Translations under genes and position numbers: made by a program
Shown here: piece by piece, positions 1 through 9,887 of the stretch
Layout of the letters: the number at the start of each line of letters is the position of its first letter
How positions within the stretch are numbered: the stretch's first letter is position 1
Notes under the pieces: model-generated
What the model saw: the letters and a program-made list of their open reading frames with translations, nothing else
What the model was told of the DNA's origin: nothing
The model's database searches: none
Assembly: GCF_022809125.1 (NCBI RefSeq)
Contig: NZ_JALGBI010000001.1
Location: forward strand, 1,302,001-1,366,000
Direction of reading: 5' to 3'
DNA from: Variovorax terrae
GTDB taxonomy: Bacteria > Pseudomonadota > Gammaproteobacteria > Burkholderiales > Burkholderiaceae_C
DNA: 64,000 bases

Positions 1-336
1 GAGGTCGCGCACCGGGTCCCAGGCCACCTTCTGCATGTGGGGCACGCGGAAGATGCCCATGGGCAGTTGCGACAGCGTGTAGCCGTCGGGCTTGGCCTGC
101 AGCAGCGCGGTCACGCCCAGGGTGCCGGCCGCGCCCGGGCGGTTCTCGACGATCACCGGCTGGCCCAGGTGCCGGGCCGCCGCATTGGCCAGCACGCGCA
201 GCGAGACATCGGTGGAGCCGCCGGCGGGCCAGGGCACGATCAGCCGGATCGGCCGGCTGGGAAAGGTGTCGGCATGGCCGCCGACCGGCGCGAAGGCCAA
301 CAGGGCGGCCGCCGCCCACAGCAGGATGTGTTTCAT
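1..336 (-). CDS. Bug-family tripartite tricarboxylate transporter substrate-binding protein (partial, N-terminal 112 residues)
   Basis: Only the first 112 codons are in the window; the C-terminus lies beyond the left edge. The visible part has a signal peptide (MKHILLWAAAALLAFAPVGG...HA), then the family opening FPSRPIRLIVPWPAGGSTD and VIVENRPGAAGTLG, which form the ligand-anchoring loops of Bug/TctC periplasmic binding proteins. Such proteins capture carboxylates in the periplasm, often as orphans without adjacent tctAB. The ATG at 336 follows an AGGAGA Shine-Dalgarno. A Crp/Fnr-type regulator ends 83 bp upstream on the same strand and may be co-transcribed. The ligand cannot be read from the sequence. 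Confidence 0.88.
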   Translation of the reverse strand, partial: MKHILLWAAAALLAFAPVGGHADTFPSRPIRLIVPWPAGGSTDVSLRVLANAAARHLGQPVIVENRPGAAGTLGVTALLQAKPDGYTLSQLPMGIFRVPHMQKVAWDPVRDL

Positions 337-419
337 CGGTTCTCCTTGAGACCCGCGCAGTGTGGCGGCTGGCCGCTCGCGTGTCTGTCAGGTAATGAAC
401 AGAAGCGCGGGGGCGCCCA

Positions 420-1118
420 TCAGAGCCGCGCAGCGGCCCGCAGGCGGGACAGGTCGGGCACGGCGATGCGCATCCGGCCCTGCGCCAGCAGGCCCCGGCG
501 CGACAATTCGCTGAGCGCCTGCGCCACCCAGGGGCGGGTGGCGCCCACCATGCCGGCGATGGTTTCCTGGCTGATGCCCTCGATGAGCGCGCCGCCGCGG
601 CCGTCGCCCGCCTCCGGCAGCTCGGCGAGCATCAGCAGCGCATCGATCAGCCGGTGGCTGACCGGCGCGGTGCTCAGGCGGATGGCGCGGTGCACGCCGG
701 TCGACGCCATCCAGGCCAGCGCGCGCACCACGCTCCAGCCGAACTCGGGCACCTCGCCCACCAGGGCCTTCAGGTTGGAGGAGGTCAGGGTGAGCAGCGT
801 GGCGTCGTCGATGCTTTCGGCCGACAGCACCTTGGGGCCGGCCGTCGCCGCGCCGATGAGGCCCAGCACATGCCCGGTGGACCACAGCCCGGTGGTCAGC
901 TCGGTGCCTTCGGCCGTCGTGGCGAAGGTGCGCACCCGCCCCCGCTGCACGATGTAGATGTGCTCGCTTGTCTGCCCAGCGTCAAAGATCCGCGTGTGCG
1001 CGGGCACCCGCAGGGTCCGCGCCTTCGACAGGATCGCCGCGTGCTGCAGCAGCGCCGGCCCTTGCGCGGGGGGCGCCGGCTCAAGGTGCCGGGCCGGGGC
1101 GGCGGGGTCAGGGGCCAT
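420..1118 (-). CDS. Crp/Fnr-family transcriptional regulator
   Basis: The 232-aa protein has an N-terminal cyclic-nucleotide-binding-like beta barrel (about 35-130; RIFDAGQTSEHIYIVQRGRVRTF is the usual first strands) and a C-terminal winged helix with GISQETIAGMVGATRPWVAQ as the recognition helix-turn-helix (about 185-215). No N-terminal Fnr-type cysteine cluster is present, so it is not an oxygen-sensing Fnr. The effector is unknown. The Bug-type binding protein gene lies just downstream, so that gene or a linked catabolic function is a plausible target; this is inference from position only. Confidence 0.87.
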   Translation of the reverse strand: MAPDPAAPARHLEPAPPAQGPALLQHAAILSKARTLRVPAHTRIFDAGQTSEHIYIVQRGRVRTFATTAEGTELTTGLWSTGHVLGLIGAATAGPKVLSAESIDDATLLTLTSSNLKALVGEVPEFGWSVVRALAWMASTGVHRAIRLSTAPVSHRLIDALLMLAELPEAGDGRGGALIEGISQETIAGMVGATRPWVAQALSELSRRGLLAQGRMRIAVPDLSRLRAAARL

Positions 1119-1169
1119 GATGGTGCGCGGCAGCGGCGGAGGGGCCGGTCATGCCGCACCGATGCCGCT

Positions 1170-1245
1170 GTTTTTGCAAAAAACAAGGAAAATCGGCCGG
1201 ATGTCCTTGTCCAGCGGTCATTTCATGCTCACTTTTTAGTAGCGG
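1170..1245 (+). repeat. ~70-bp Comamonadaceae-type palindromic repeat, copy 1
   Basis: This copy matches the family pattern in this window: an A/T-rich left end, GGCC, GTCC, GGTCAT, then a TGCT...TAGC hairpin arm pair. It lies between the Crp-type regulator and trhO. Its right arm supplies the last codons (S-A-T-K-K) and the stop of trhO on the minus strand. Confidence 0.75.
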
Positions 1246-1966
1246 ACAGATCGGGCGCCAGCGCCTCGCGCTCGTCGAACACGAAGCAGGCGCCGCGGTA
1301 GTGCGCGCCGCCGGTGTCCTCGAAGTACTTGAGGATGCCGCCGTCGAGCTGGTAGACATGCTCGTGGCCGGCCTCGCGCATGAACAGCGCGGCTTTCTCG
1401 CAGCGGATGCCGCCGGTGCAGAAGCTCACCACGGTCTTGCCTTCGAGCTCGGCGCGGTGCTCGAGAAACGCCTGCGGGAACTCGGTGAACTTCGTGATGC
1501 GCCAGTCCACCGCGCCTTCGAAGGTGCCGTGGTCCACCTCGAACGCGTTGCGCGTGTCGAGCGTGACCACCGGGCGGCCGGCATCGTCGTGGCCCTGGTC
1601 GAGCCAGCGCCTGACCGTGGCGCTGTCCACGGCCGGCGCGCGGCCGGCGGCGGGCTGGATGGCCGGGTGGTCCATGCGGATGATTTCGCGCTTGAGCTTC
1701 ACCAGAAGCTTGCCGAAGGGCTGGCGCGGCGACCAGCTTTCCTTGGCGGCGAGATCGGCAAAGCGCTGGTCGCCGCGCAGCCAGTCCAGGAAGCCGCGCA
1801 CGTCCGCTGCCGCGCCGGCCAGGAACAGGTTGATGCCCTCGGGCGCGACCAGGCAGGTGCCCTTGAGCTGCCGCTGCCCGGCCTCGTGCCGCACGGCGGA
1901 CTGCAGCCGCTCGGGGTCGGCGATCGGTGTGAATTTGTAAGCGGCGGCATTGCAGACGAGGGACAT
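1229..1966 (-). CDS. trhO: tRNA uridine(34) hydroxylase, rhodanese-fold (TrhO/YceA/UPF0176)
   Basis: Members of this family hydroxylate U34 of certain tRNAs to 5-hydroxyuridine in an oxygen-dependent reaction. The 245-aa protein has the N-terminal UPF0176 domain ([17 protein letters not shown], about 35-50) and a rhodanese domain with the active loop [13 protein letters not shown], where the first cysteine is the catalytic one. It is shorter than E. coli TrhO (about 350 aa): the C-terminal extension is absent, and the protein ends inside repeat copy 1 with SATKK. It is divergent from the receptor gene at 2086. The start [12 protein letters not shown] is the only good one near the family N-terminus. 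Confidence 0.9.
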   Translation of the reverse strand: MSLVCNAAAYKFTPIADPERLQSAVRHEAGQRQLKGTCLVAPEGINLFLAGAAADVRGFLDWLRGDQRFADLAAKESWSPRQPFGKLLVKLKREIIRMDHPAIQPAAGRAPAVDSATVRRWLDQGHDDAGRPVVTLDTRNAFEVDHGTFEGAVDWRITKFTEFPQAFLEHRAELEGKTVVSFCTGGIRCEKAALFMREAGHEHVYQLDGGILKYFEDTGGAHYRGACFVFDEREALAPDLSATKK

Positions 1967-2085
1967 GGTTGGATTTTAAGAAATCACCGTGCACAATGCG
2001 GAAATCGTTCTGCAGAATAACCAATCACGAGGCAGCCCATCCGTTCCCGCCAGGCCGGCCGGGCGGCCCCAACCCGCGCTTTCCC

Positions 2086-3789
2086 ATGCCTTTTCTTGCC
2101 GGATTCCATGCAGCCAGCTGGCTGCTGCTGGTGACGCTTGCCCTGTTCGCGGGGAAGGTTTTCGCAGCACCTGTTCTCTCTTTCGACCGGATGGAGCGCG
2201 CGGTGGATCTGCGCGGCCAGGCGGAATACGCCGTGATGCGGTCCGGCGCGCTGGATCCCCAGTCCGTCTGGGAGCTGCCGGGCACGGCCTTCAAGCGCGG
2301 CCGGCCCGACCTGATGCTCGATCTCCCCGAAGGCGCCATGCTGGTGATGCGCGTCGAGATCGACGTGCCGCAGATGCATGACCCCGACTACCTGGAGCTG
2401 CCCTCGGCGCGGCTTGACCGGGTGCGCTACTGGGCGCGCAGCAGCGGCAGCCCCTCGTGGCAGACCGCCGAGGCGGGCGACCGCGTGCCGCCGCCGCGCT
2501 GGTCGTTCTCCGGCCCTTATCCGGCCTTCGAGCTGCCGTCGGCCGGCCAGCGCACGCAGATCGTGCTGGCCATCGAGCACCGCGGCCTGCTCAACGTGCC
2601 GGTGCAGTGGGTCAGCGACCAGGTGTTCCGGGTCGAGCGCATGGGGCATGCGTTCAAGTTCGGCCTCATGACCGGGCTGGCGCTGGCGCTGGCCGCGGCC
2701 TGTGCCGTGGCGACCGCGCTGTTCAGGAAAACGGTGTTTGCGCTGCTATGCCTGTACACGCTGCTGATGGCGGTGCAGGTGGTCGCCAACAACGGCTACG
2801 GCGACATCTACCTCTGGCCGTGGATGCCCGAGCTGGACGATCCGGCCAAGCCCTTCGTCTCGATGCTGCTGTCCTGCCTGCTGGTGCCCCTGGTGGCGCT
2901 GGTGCTCAATGCCGACGTGCACAAGCATGCCTGGTGGGTGGGCGCCTGGCGCTGGGGCCTGGCCGGGCTGGTGTATGCGCTGGTGCAGGCCTGGCTGCTG
3001 CCGCCCGAGTGGCGGCTGCTGGCGGGCACGGCCTATGTGCTGTTCTCGCTGCTGTTCGCTGGCATCCTGTCGATGCATGGCGTGCTGCGCTCCGACGCCA
3101 TGTCGGCCTGGGCGCTGGCGGGCACGGGGCTGATCGCCATGAGCACGCTGCTCGGGTACGCCGACTACACCGCGCTGCATGGCAGCGTGGTGCTCAACAT
3201 GATCGGCACCGGCTGCCGCATGGGCTTCGTGGTCCTGATGCTGGGCGTGGCCGTGCAGCGGCACCGCTTCGGGCGCGACGTGCTGTCGCGGGCCCTGAGC
3301 GCCAGCGGCCGCGATGCGCTGACCGGCCTGCTCACGCGGCCGGGCTTCGAGCATGCCCTGGCCAAGTCCTCGCTGATGACGGAGCATGCCTCGGCCTTCT
3401 CGTCGGGCTTCATGGTGTGCGACCTGCGCAGCCTGGGCACGGTGCGCTCGGAGTACGGCGAGGACATCTGCGAGCGCGTACTGGTGCGCTTTGCCGCGGT
3501 GCTGCAGCGCACCCTGCACAGCGACTCGATCATCGGCCGCATCGGCTACGGGCGCTTTGCCGCCGTGCTGGTGCAGGACGTGGACACCTCCACGCTGCAG
3601 GCGACGGCCACGCAGGTGCTCACGCGCGTGCTGGCGCAGTCCGATCTGCCCGACTTCGTGCGCCAGCTCAAACTGCGCATGGTGCTGGCCCAGATGCCGC
3701 TGAGCCAGGTGCACCTGGCCGATCTCGAAAACCGCTGCAACAGTGTCATGCAGGGCGGCGATTCCGCGCGGGTGATCCGCTGGCTTTGA
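2086..3789 (+). CDS. membrane receptor with 7TMR-DISM-like sensor and degenerate GGDEF domain
   Basis: I start at the ATG at 2086, which opens a signal peptide (MPFLAGFHAASWLLLVTLALFAGKVFA); the in-frame ATG at 1969 would add 39 non-secretory residues and run into the trhO promoter. The order is a periplasmic 7TMR-DISM-type beta domain (about 30-180), seven or so hydrophobic helices (about 185-395), then a GGDEF-fold domain from RDALTGLLTRPGFEHAL to the end. The signature that should read GG[DE]EF is IGYGRFAAVL, so metal- and GTP-binding residues are missing and cyclase activity is unlikely. It may act as a GTP or c-di-GMP-related sensor or protein scaffold. No EAL domain is present. Confidence 0.82.
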   Translation: MPFLAGFHAASWLLLVTLALFAGKVFAAPVLSFDRMERAVDLRGQAEYAVMRSGALDPQSVWELPGTAFKRGRPDLMLDLPEGAMLVMRVEIDVPQMHDPDYLELPSARLDRVRYWARSSGSPSWQTAEAGDRVPPPRWSFSGPYPAFELPSAGQRTQIVLAIEHRGLLNVPVQWVSDQVFRVERMGHAFKFGLMTGLALALAAACAVATALFRKTVFALLCLYTLLMAVQVVANNGYGDIYLWPWMPELDDPAKPFVSMLLSCLLVPLVALVLNADVHKHAWWVGAWRWGLAGLVYALVQAWLLPPEWRLLAGTAYVLFSLLFAGILSMHGVLRSDAMSAWALAGTGLIAMSTLLGYADYTALHGSVVLNMIGTGCRMGFVVLMLGVAVQRHRFGRDVLSRALSASGRDALTGLLTRPGFEHALAKSSLMTEHASAFSSGFMVCDLRSLGTVRSEYGEDICERVLVRFAAVLQRTLHSDSIIGRIGYGRFAAVLVQDVDTSTLQATATQVLTRVLAQSDLPDFVRQLKLRMVLAQMPLSQVHLADLENRCNSVMQGGDSARVIRWL

Positions 3790-3840
3790 GAAGCCGGTTC
3801 CGAATCCGCCGTCCGGGATGAGCAGCCTAGAATCGGTGCC

Positions 3841-6800
3841 ATGTTTGTTCACCTGCGCATCCACACCGAGTTCTCGGTGGTCGACGGCACCAACCGCGTC
3901 GATGACATCGTCAAGGCCGCGGCCGCCGACGGCCAGCCGGCCCTGGCCATCACCGATCTCAACAACCTGTTCGGCGCGATCAAGTTCTACAAGGCCGCGC
4001 GCGGCGCCGGCGTCAAGCCGCTGATCGGGGTCGAGGTCTTCCTCGAAGGCCTGGGCAAGGAGGCCAGCGCGCTGTCGCGCGTGCTGCTGCTGGTGCAGGG
4101 CCGCCAGGGCTATTTGAACCTGTCCGAGCTGCTGGCGCGCGCCTGGACGCAGAACGTGGTCAAGGCCCAGGCGGTGGTGAAGCTGGCCTGGCTGCGCGAG
4201 CTGGGCGAGGGCTTGATTCTGCTGTCGGGCGCGCAGGCCGGGCCGGTGGGCCAGGCGCTGGTGCAGGGCGACAACGAGCGCGCGGCCGAGGTCGCGCTGC
4301 AACTGGCCACGCTGTTCCCGCACCGCTTCTACCTCGAGCTGCAACGCGCCGGCCGCGCCGACGACGAGGCCCATGTGGCCGCCGCCGTGCAGCTGGCCGC
4401 GCGCATGAAGCTGCCGGTGGTGGCGACGCACCCGGTGCAGTTCCACGGCGCAGATGACTACGAGGCACACGAGGCGCGCGTCTGCATCTCCGAGGGCGAG
4501 ATCCTCGGCAACCAGCGCCGCGTGCGCAAGTTCACGCGCGAGCAGTATTTCAAGCCGGCGGCGCAGATGCAGGCGCTGTTCGCCGACGTGCCCTCGGCGC
4601 TGGCCAATGCGCTGGAGATCGCGCGCCGCTGCAACCTCACGCTGGAGCTGGGCAAGCCACGCCTGCCCGACTACCCCACGCCCAACGGCATGCCGATCGA
4701 GGAGTACTTCCGCTTCGCTTCGCACGAGGGGCTGGACGAGCGGCTGGCGCACCTCTATCCCGACGAGGCCCGGCGCGCCACGGAGCGGCCGCGCTACCTG
4801 GAGCGGCTGGAGTTCGAGATCAACACCATCCTGAAGATGGGCTTCCCGGGCTACTTCCTGATCGTGGGCGACTTCATCAACTGGGCCAAGCGCAACGGCT
4901 GCCCGGTGGGCCCGGGCCGGGGCTCGGGCGCCGGCTCGCTGGTGGCCTATGCACTCAAGATCACCGACCTCGACCCGCTGCAGTACAAGCTGCTGTTCGA
5001 GCGCTTCCTGAACCCCGAGCGCGTGTCGATGCCCGACTTCGACATCGACTTCTGCCAGAGCAACCGCGGGCTGGTGATCGACTACGTGAAGGACAAGTAC
5101 GGCAAGGACGCCGTGAGCCAGATCGCCACCTTCGGCACCATGGCCGCGCGCGCCGCCATCCGCGACGTGGGCCGCGTGATGGACATGAGCTACACCTTCT
5201 GCGACGGCATCTCCAAGCTCATCCCCAACAAGCCGGGCATGACGGTGACGCTGCAGTACCCGCCGCAGCCCAAGAAGGACGGCGACAAGAACAACTACGC
5301 CATCGAGATGGAGCCGCTGCTGGCCGAGCGCATCGAGCGCGAGGAGGAGGTGCGCACCCTGGTCGAGATGGCGCAGAAGCTCGAGGGCATGACGCGCAAC
5401 GTCGGCATGCACGCCGGCGGCGTGCTGATCGCGCCGGGCAAGCTCACGGATTTCTGCCCGCTGTACCAGCAGCCCGGCAGCGACTCGGCGGTGAGCCAGT
5501 ACGACAAGGACGACGTGGAGGCCGCGGGCCTCGTCAAGTTCGACTTTCTGGGCCTCGCCACGCTGACCATCCTGGAGATCGCCAAGGAGTTCATCGTCCG
5601 GCGCCACAAGGGCCAGGAGAACTTCGCGTTCGAGAACATCCCGCTCGACGACACGCGCACCTACAAGCTCTTTTCCGAGGGCAAGACCGAGGCCGTGTTC
5701 CAGTTTGAATCGCGCGGCATGCAGGGCATGCTGAAGGATGCGCGGCCGACGCGCCTGGAAGACCTGATCGCGCTCAACGCGCTGTACCGCCCGGGCCCGA
5801 TGGACCTGATCCCCAGCTTCGTGGCGCGCAAGCACGGGCGCGAAGAGGTGGAGTACCCGCACCCGCTGGTGGCCGAGATGCTGTCCGAGACCTACGGCAT
5901 CATGGTCTACCAGGAGCAGGTGATGCAGACGGCGCAGATCCTGGGCGGCTATTCGCTGGGCGGCGCCGACCTGCTGCGCCGCGCCATGGGCAAGAAGAAG
6001 GCCGAGGAGATGGCCGAGCACCGGCAGATCTTCCGCGTGGGCGCCGCCAAGAACGGCATCGGCGAGGACAAGGCCGACGAGATCTTCGATTTGATGGAGA
6101 AGTTCGCGGGCTACGGCTTCAACAAGTCGCACGCCGCCGCCTACTCGCTGCTGGCCTACCACACGGGCTGGCTCAAGGTGCACTACACGGCCGAGTTCTT
6201 CTGCGCCAACATGACCGTGGAAATGGACGACACCGACAAGCTCAAGGTGCTGTTCGAGGACGCGCAGAAGAACTTCGGCATCAGCTTCGAGCCGCCGGAC
6301 GTGAACCGCGGCAACTACCGCTTCGAGCCGGTCACCGACAAGGTGATCCGCTACGGCCTGGGCGCGGTCAAGGGCACGGGCCAGCTGGCGGTGGAAGCCA
6401 TCGTCGCAGCGCGGGAGGAGGGCGGCCCGTTCAAGAGCCTGTTCGATTTCTGCGTGCGGGTGGACCGCCAGCGCATCAACAAGCGCACGGTGGAAGCGCT
6501 GATCAAGGCCGGCGCCTTCGACGCGCTGCAGCTCAACCGCGCCGCGCTGGTGGCGTCGATCGACCGCGCCTTCGAATTCGCCAACGCCACCGAGGCCAAT
6601 GCCAACCAGGGCGGGCTGTTCGATCTGGGCGACGACGCGCATGGCTCCAGCACGCAGGAGCCCGATCTGGTCGACACCCTGCCCTGGGGCGTGAAGGAGC
6701 GGCTGACGCAGGAGAAGACGGCCGTGGGCTTCTACCTCTCGGGCCATTTGTTCGACGAGGTCTCGCGCGAGGTGCGCCAGTTCGTCAAGCGTACGGTGGA

Positions 6801-7341
6801 CGAACTGATCGACAGCCGCGAGCAGCAGATGATCGCCGGCGTCGTGAGCGACTTCCGCGTGATCAACGGCCAGCGCGGCAAGCTCGCACTGTTCAAGCTC
6901 GACGACAAATCGGCCTCGATCGAGGCCACGGCTGACGAGGCCGTGCTCAACACCTACCGCAACCTGCTCAAGGACGACGAGGTGCTGATCGTGAGCGGGC
7001 GCCTGCAGCCCGGGCGCGGCGGCTTCGAGCCGCGCTTCGTGGTGAGCCAGGTCTGGGACTTGGCGACGGCGCGCTGCCGCTTCGGCAAGTTCCTGCGCGT
7101 CGCGGTGAACGGCAAGGCGCCGGACATTCCGCGCCTGCTCAAGGAGTTTCCGGCCCGGCGCGAGATGTCGGAGCAGGGCGAGCTGGTGCGCGGCCTCGCG
7201 GTGCGGCTGGCCCTGGCGCGCGAGACGGCGTCGGCCGAGCTGCAACTCGGCGAGGAGGCCAAGTTCTTCCCGAGCGATGCCGCGCTGGCAAGCTGGATGG
7301 CGCAGGCCGACCAGGGGCAGGCGGCCATCGTCTACGAGTGA
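3841..7341 (+). CDS. dnaE: DNA polymerase III alpha subunit
   Basis: This is the replicative polymerase, full length at 1166 aa (E. coli 1160). The PHP domain opens with FVHLRIHTEFSVVDGT; the palm carries GPGRGSGAGSLVAYAL and the catalytic aspartates D401 and D403 in PDFDIDF, with a third (D568) in VKFDFLGL. The helix-hairpin-helix (INKRTVEALIKAGAFDAL, about 880-900) and the C-terminal OB-fold region (KLALFKLDDKSASIEA) are present. The length and motif set fit DnaE1, not the error-prone DnaE2. The gene follows the receptor gene after 51 bp without a clear Shine-Dalgarno; repeat copy 2 abuts the stop codon. Confidence 0.97.
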   Translation: MFVHLRIHTEFSVVDGTNRVDDIVKAAAADGQPALAITDLNNLFGAIKFYKAARGAGVKPLIGVEVFLEGLGKEASALSRVLLLVQGRQGYLNLSELLARAWTQNVVKAQAVVKLAWLRELGEGLILLSGAQAGPVGQALVQGDNERAAEVALQLATLFPHRFYLELQRAGRADDEAHVAAAVQLAARMKLPVVATHPVQFHGADDYEAHEARVCISEGEILGNQRRVRKFTREQYFKPAAQMQALFADVPSALANALEIARRCNLTLELGKPRLPDYPTPNGMPIEEYFRFASHEGLDERLAHLYPDEARRATERPRYLERLEFEINTILKMGFPGYFLIVGDFINWAKRNGCPVGPGRGSGAGSLVAYALKITDLDPLQYKLLFERFLNPERVSMPDFDIDFCQSNRGLVIDYVKDKYGKDAVSQIATFGTMAARAAIRDVGRVMDMSYTFCDGISKLIPNKPGMTVTLQYPPQPKKDGDKNNYAIEMEPLLAERIEREEEVRTLVEMAQKLEGMTRNVGMHAGGVLIAPGKLTDFCPLYQQPGSDSAVSQYDKDDVEAAGLVKFDFLGLATLTILEIAKEFIVRRHKGQENFAFENIPLDDTRTYKLFSEGKTEAVFQFESRGMQGMLKDARPTRLEDLIALNALYRPGPMDLIPSFVARKHGREEVEYPHPLVAEMLSETYGIMVYQEQVMQTAQILGGYSLGGADLLRRAMGKKKAEEMAEHRQIFRVGAAKNGIGEDKADEIFDLMEKFAGYGFNKSHAAAYSLLAYHTGWLKVHYTAEFFCANMTVEMDDTDKLKVLFEDAQKNFGISFEPPDVNRGNYRFEPVTDKVIRYGLGAVKGTGQLAVEAIVAAREEGGPFKSLFDFCVRVDRQRINKRTVEALIKAGAFDALQLNRAALVASIDRAFEFANATEANANQGGLFDLGDDAHGSSTQEPDLVDTLPWGVKERLTQEKTAVGFYLSGHLFDEVSREVRQFVKRTVDELIDSREQQMIAGVVSDFRVINGQRGKLALFKLDDKSASIEATADEAVLNTYRNLLKDDEVLIVSGRLQPGRGGFEPRFVVSQVWDLATARCRFGKFLRVAVNGKAPDIPRLLKEFPARREMSEQGELVRGLAVRLALARETASAELQLGEEAKFFPSDAALASWMAQADQGQAAIVYE

Positions 7342-7407
7342 TTTTTCAAGCGAAAACCGCCCGATGTCCAGGTGCAGTGGTCATCGGGTGCTATTGAAAG
7401 CATAGCA
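7342..7407 (+). repeat. ~70-bp palindromic repeat, copy 2
   Basis: This is a clean intergenic copy between the dnaE stop and the convergent tolA stop. It contains TTTTTCAAGCGAAAACC, GATGTCCAGGTGCAGTGGTCATCGG in order, and the closing hairpin GTGCTATtgaaagcATAGCAC. The hairpin could also slow transcription between these convergent genes. Confidence 0.85.
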
Positions 7408-7420
7408 CTCGGGCGGCCGC

Positions 7421-8242
7421 TCAGTCCTTGGGCCGGAAGCTGATGATGAGCGAGGAGGGCACCCGGCCGTCCACGTCGCGCGGCAGGGTTTCGGTCTTGA
7501 CGATGGCGTTGAGCACCGCATCGTCCCAGGCCTTCACGCCGCTGGACTTGACCAGCCGGTTGCCGACGATGGTGCCGTCCGGCGCGGCGCGCACCTCGAC
7601 CTCGGCCGTGGGGTTGCCGGCCATGTCTTCGGTGAACACGATGTTGGGCTTGATGCGCGCGCGGATGCGGCCGCCGTAGCTGGCCGACGGGCCGGACGAC
7701 TGCAGCGCGCCGCCGTTCGAAGAGGGCGAACCGGTGGCGCCGGCCAGGCCGGCGATGCGCCGGAGGTTGTCCTGGCGTTGGGCTTCGAGCCGCCGGGCGT
7801 CTTCTTCGGCCTTGCGCTTGGCCTCCTGCTGTTCGAGCTTCTTCTTGTCGGCGGCAGCCTTTTCCGCTTTTTCCTTGTCGCGGGCCAGCTTCTCCTGCTC
7901 GAGGCGCTCCTGCTCGCGTTTCTTGTCGAGCTCGCGCTTCTTGCGGTCGCGCTCCAGCGCGATGTCGGCGTCCTTGACGACCGGCGGGGCGGGCTTCTCT
8001 TCGACCACCCGCGGCGGGGGCGGCGGAGGAGGCGCTTCCACGGGCTTGGGCGCGGCCTGCTGCGGCACGGCCGACCACAGCTCGGCCTCGACCGAGATGT
8101 CTTCCGCGTCGCGCTTCCAGTTCACGCCCCAGGTCAGCGCCGCCAGCAGCAGCACATGCGCCAGCAGCGCCAGGCCGAACGCGCGCAGCATGCCGGGCGG
8201 CGGCGGCGGCGCGAATTCGAGGCGGTCGGCGAGGCTGGGCAT
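7421..8242 (-). CDS. tolA: cell envelope integrity protein TolA
   Basis: TolA links the TolQR motor in the inner membrane to Pal and the outer membrane. The 273-aa protein starts MPSLADRLEF; an upstream in-frame extension overlaps tolR and is rejected. A single membrane helix (about 18-38, LRAFGLALLAHVLLLAALTW) is followed by a proline stretch (APPPPPPPR), a long charged Lys/Glu/Ala coiled-coil (about 85-170) and a TonB/TolA C-terminal domain (RIRARIKPNIVF to ISFRPKD). tolR ends 16 bp upstream. The coiled coil is shorter than in E. coli TolA (421 aa), as usual in betaproteobacteria. Confidence 0.93.
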   Translation of the reverse strand: MPSLADRLEFAPPPPPGMLRAFGLALLAHVLLLAALTWGVNWKRDAEDISVEAELWSAVPQQAAPKPVEAPPPPPPPRVVEEKPAPPVVKDADIALERDRKKRELDKKREQERLEQEKLARDKEKAEKAAADKKKLEQQEAKRKAEEDARRLEAQRQDNLRRIAGLAGATGSPSSNGGALQSSGPSASYGGRIRARIKPNIVFTEDMAGNPTAEVEVRAAPDGTIVGNRLVKSSGVKAWDDAVLNAIVKTETLPRDVDGRVPSSLIISFRPKD

Positions 8243-8258
8243 GGCCGGGCAGGGCTGT

Positions 8259-8699
<441 letters not shown>

Positions 8700-8714
8700 G
8701 GCGTGCTCCTGCGC

Positions 8715-9403
<689 letters not shown>

Positions 9404-9407
<4 letters not shown>

Positions 9408-9826
9408 GTCAGGGCTTCCAGTAGGTGATTCGGGATTCTCGCAGGCCGGAGCGTGGCGGCGTCGACCCAACCGATGCGGATGGTGCCATCACAGAGCAGG
9501 CCGTTGGGCTGCTCTGATTTTGATAGCGCCTGCTGGCCGATTATCAAGGACGCCCGGCCGATTTCCTGGAGGCCGGCGGTAACAAGAAGTTCATCGTCCA
9601 GCCGCGCCGGCCGGTGGTAGCGCACCGACGTCTCGCTGACCACGAACATGCCGCCGGTCTGCTCGCGCAGGCGCTGCTGCTCGATGCCGAGCGAGCGCAG
9701 CCACTCGGTGCGGGCGCGCTCGAAGAATTTCAGGTAGTTGGCGTAGAAGACGATGCCGCCGGCATCGGTGTCTTCCCAGTAGACGCGCAGAGGCCAGTGG
9801 AAGACCTGTTCGGCGGCCGGGCTCAT
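9404..9826 (-). CDS. ybgC: tol-pal-associated acyl-CoA thioesterase YbgC
   Basis: This is a hot-dog-fold thioesterase commonly first in tol-pal operons. The family motif VYWEDTDAGGIVFYANYLKFFERARTEWLR (about 15-44) holds the catalytic Asp (DTDAGG). The stop overlaps the tolQ start (ATGA), so the two are translationally coupled. Unusually, repeat copy 3 lies inside the gene and encodes about 19 residues (EIGRASLIIGQQALSKSEQ) in a central-to-late strand region, so the element has been absorbed into the fold or replaces a native loop. Confidence 0.93.
9510..9567 (-). repeat. ~70-bp palindromic repeat, copy 3 (inside ybgC)
   Basis: Read on the minus strand it runs GAAATCGGCCGGGCGTCC, then the region matching GTGGTCATCGG (here ATAATCGGCCAGCAG), then GCGCTATCAAAATCAGAGCA, matching the family hairpin. 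It is more diverged than the intergenic copies. It is in frame with ybgC. Confidence 0.6.
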
Positions 9827-9887
9827 TGGGTCGCCTCCATGCTTCGCACGGCGGTGCGAGCCCGGTTCGGAACGGCCGGGCGGGGGC

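Noticed and set aside
1969..2085. Upstream start at 1969 for the receptor gene
   Set aside because: It adds 39 residues ahead of a proper signal peptide and begins three bases from the divergent trhO start, leaving no room for promoters.
2746..7245. 1499-aa open frame on the minus strand opposite dnaE
   Set aside because: It is an antisense shadow caused by high GC at third positions. The composition is a monotonous His/Leu/Arg/Ala mix and dnaE is certain.
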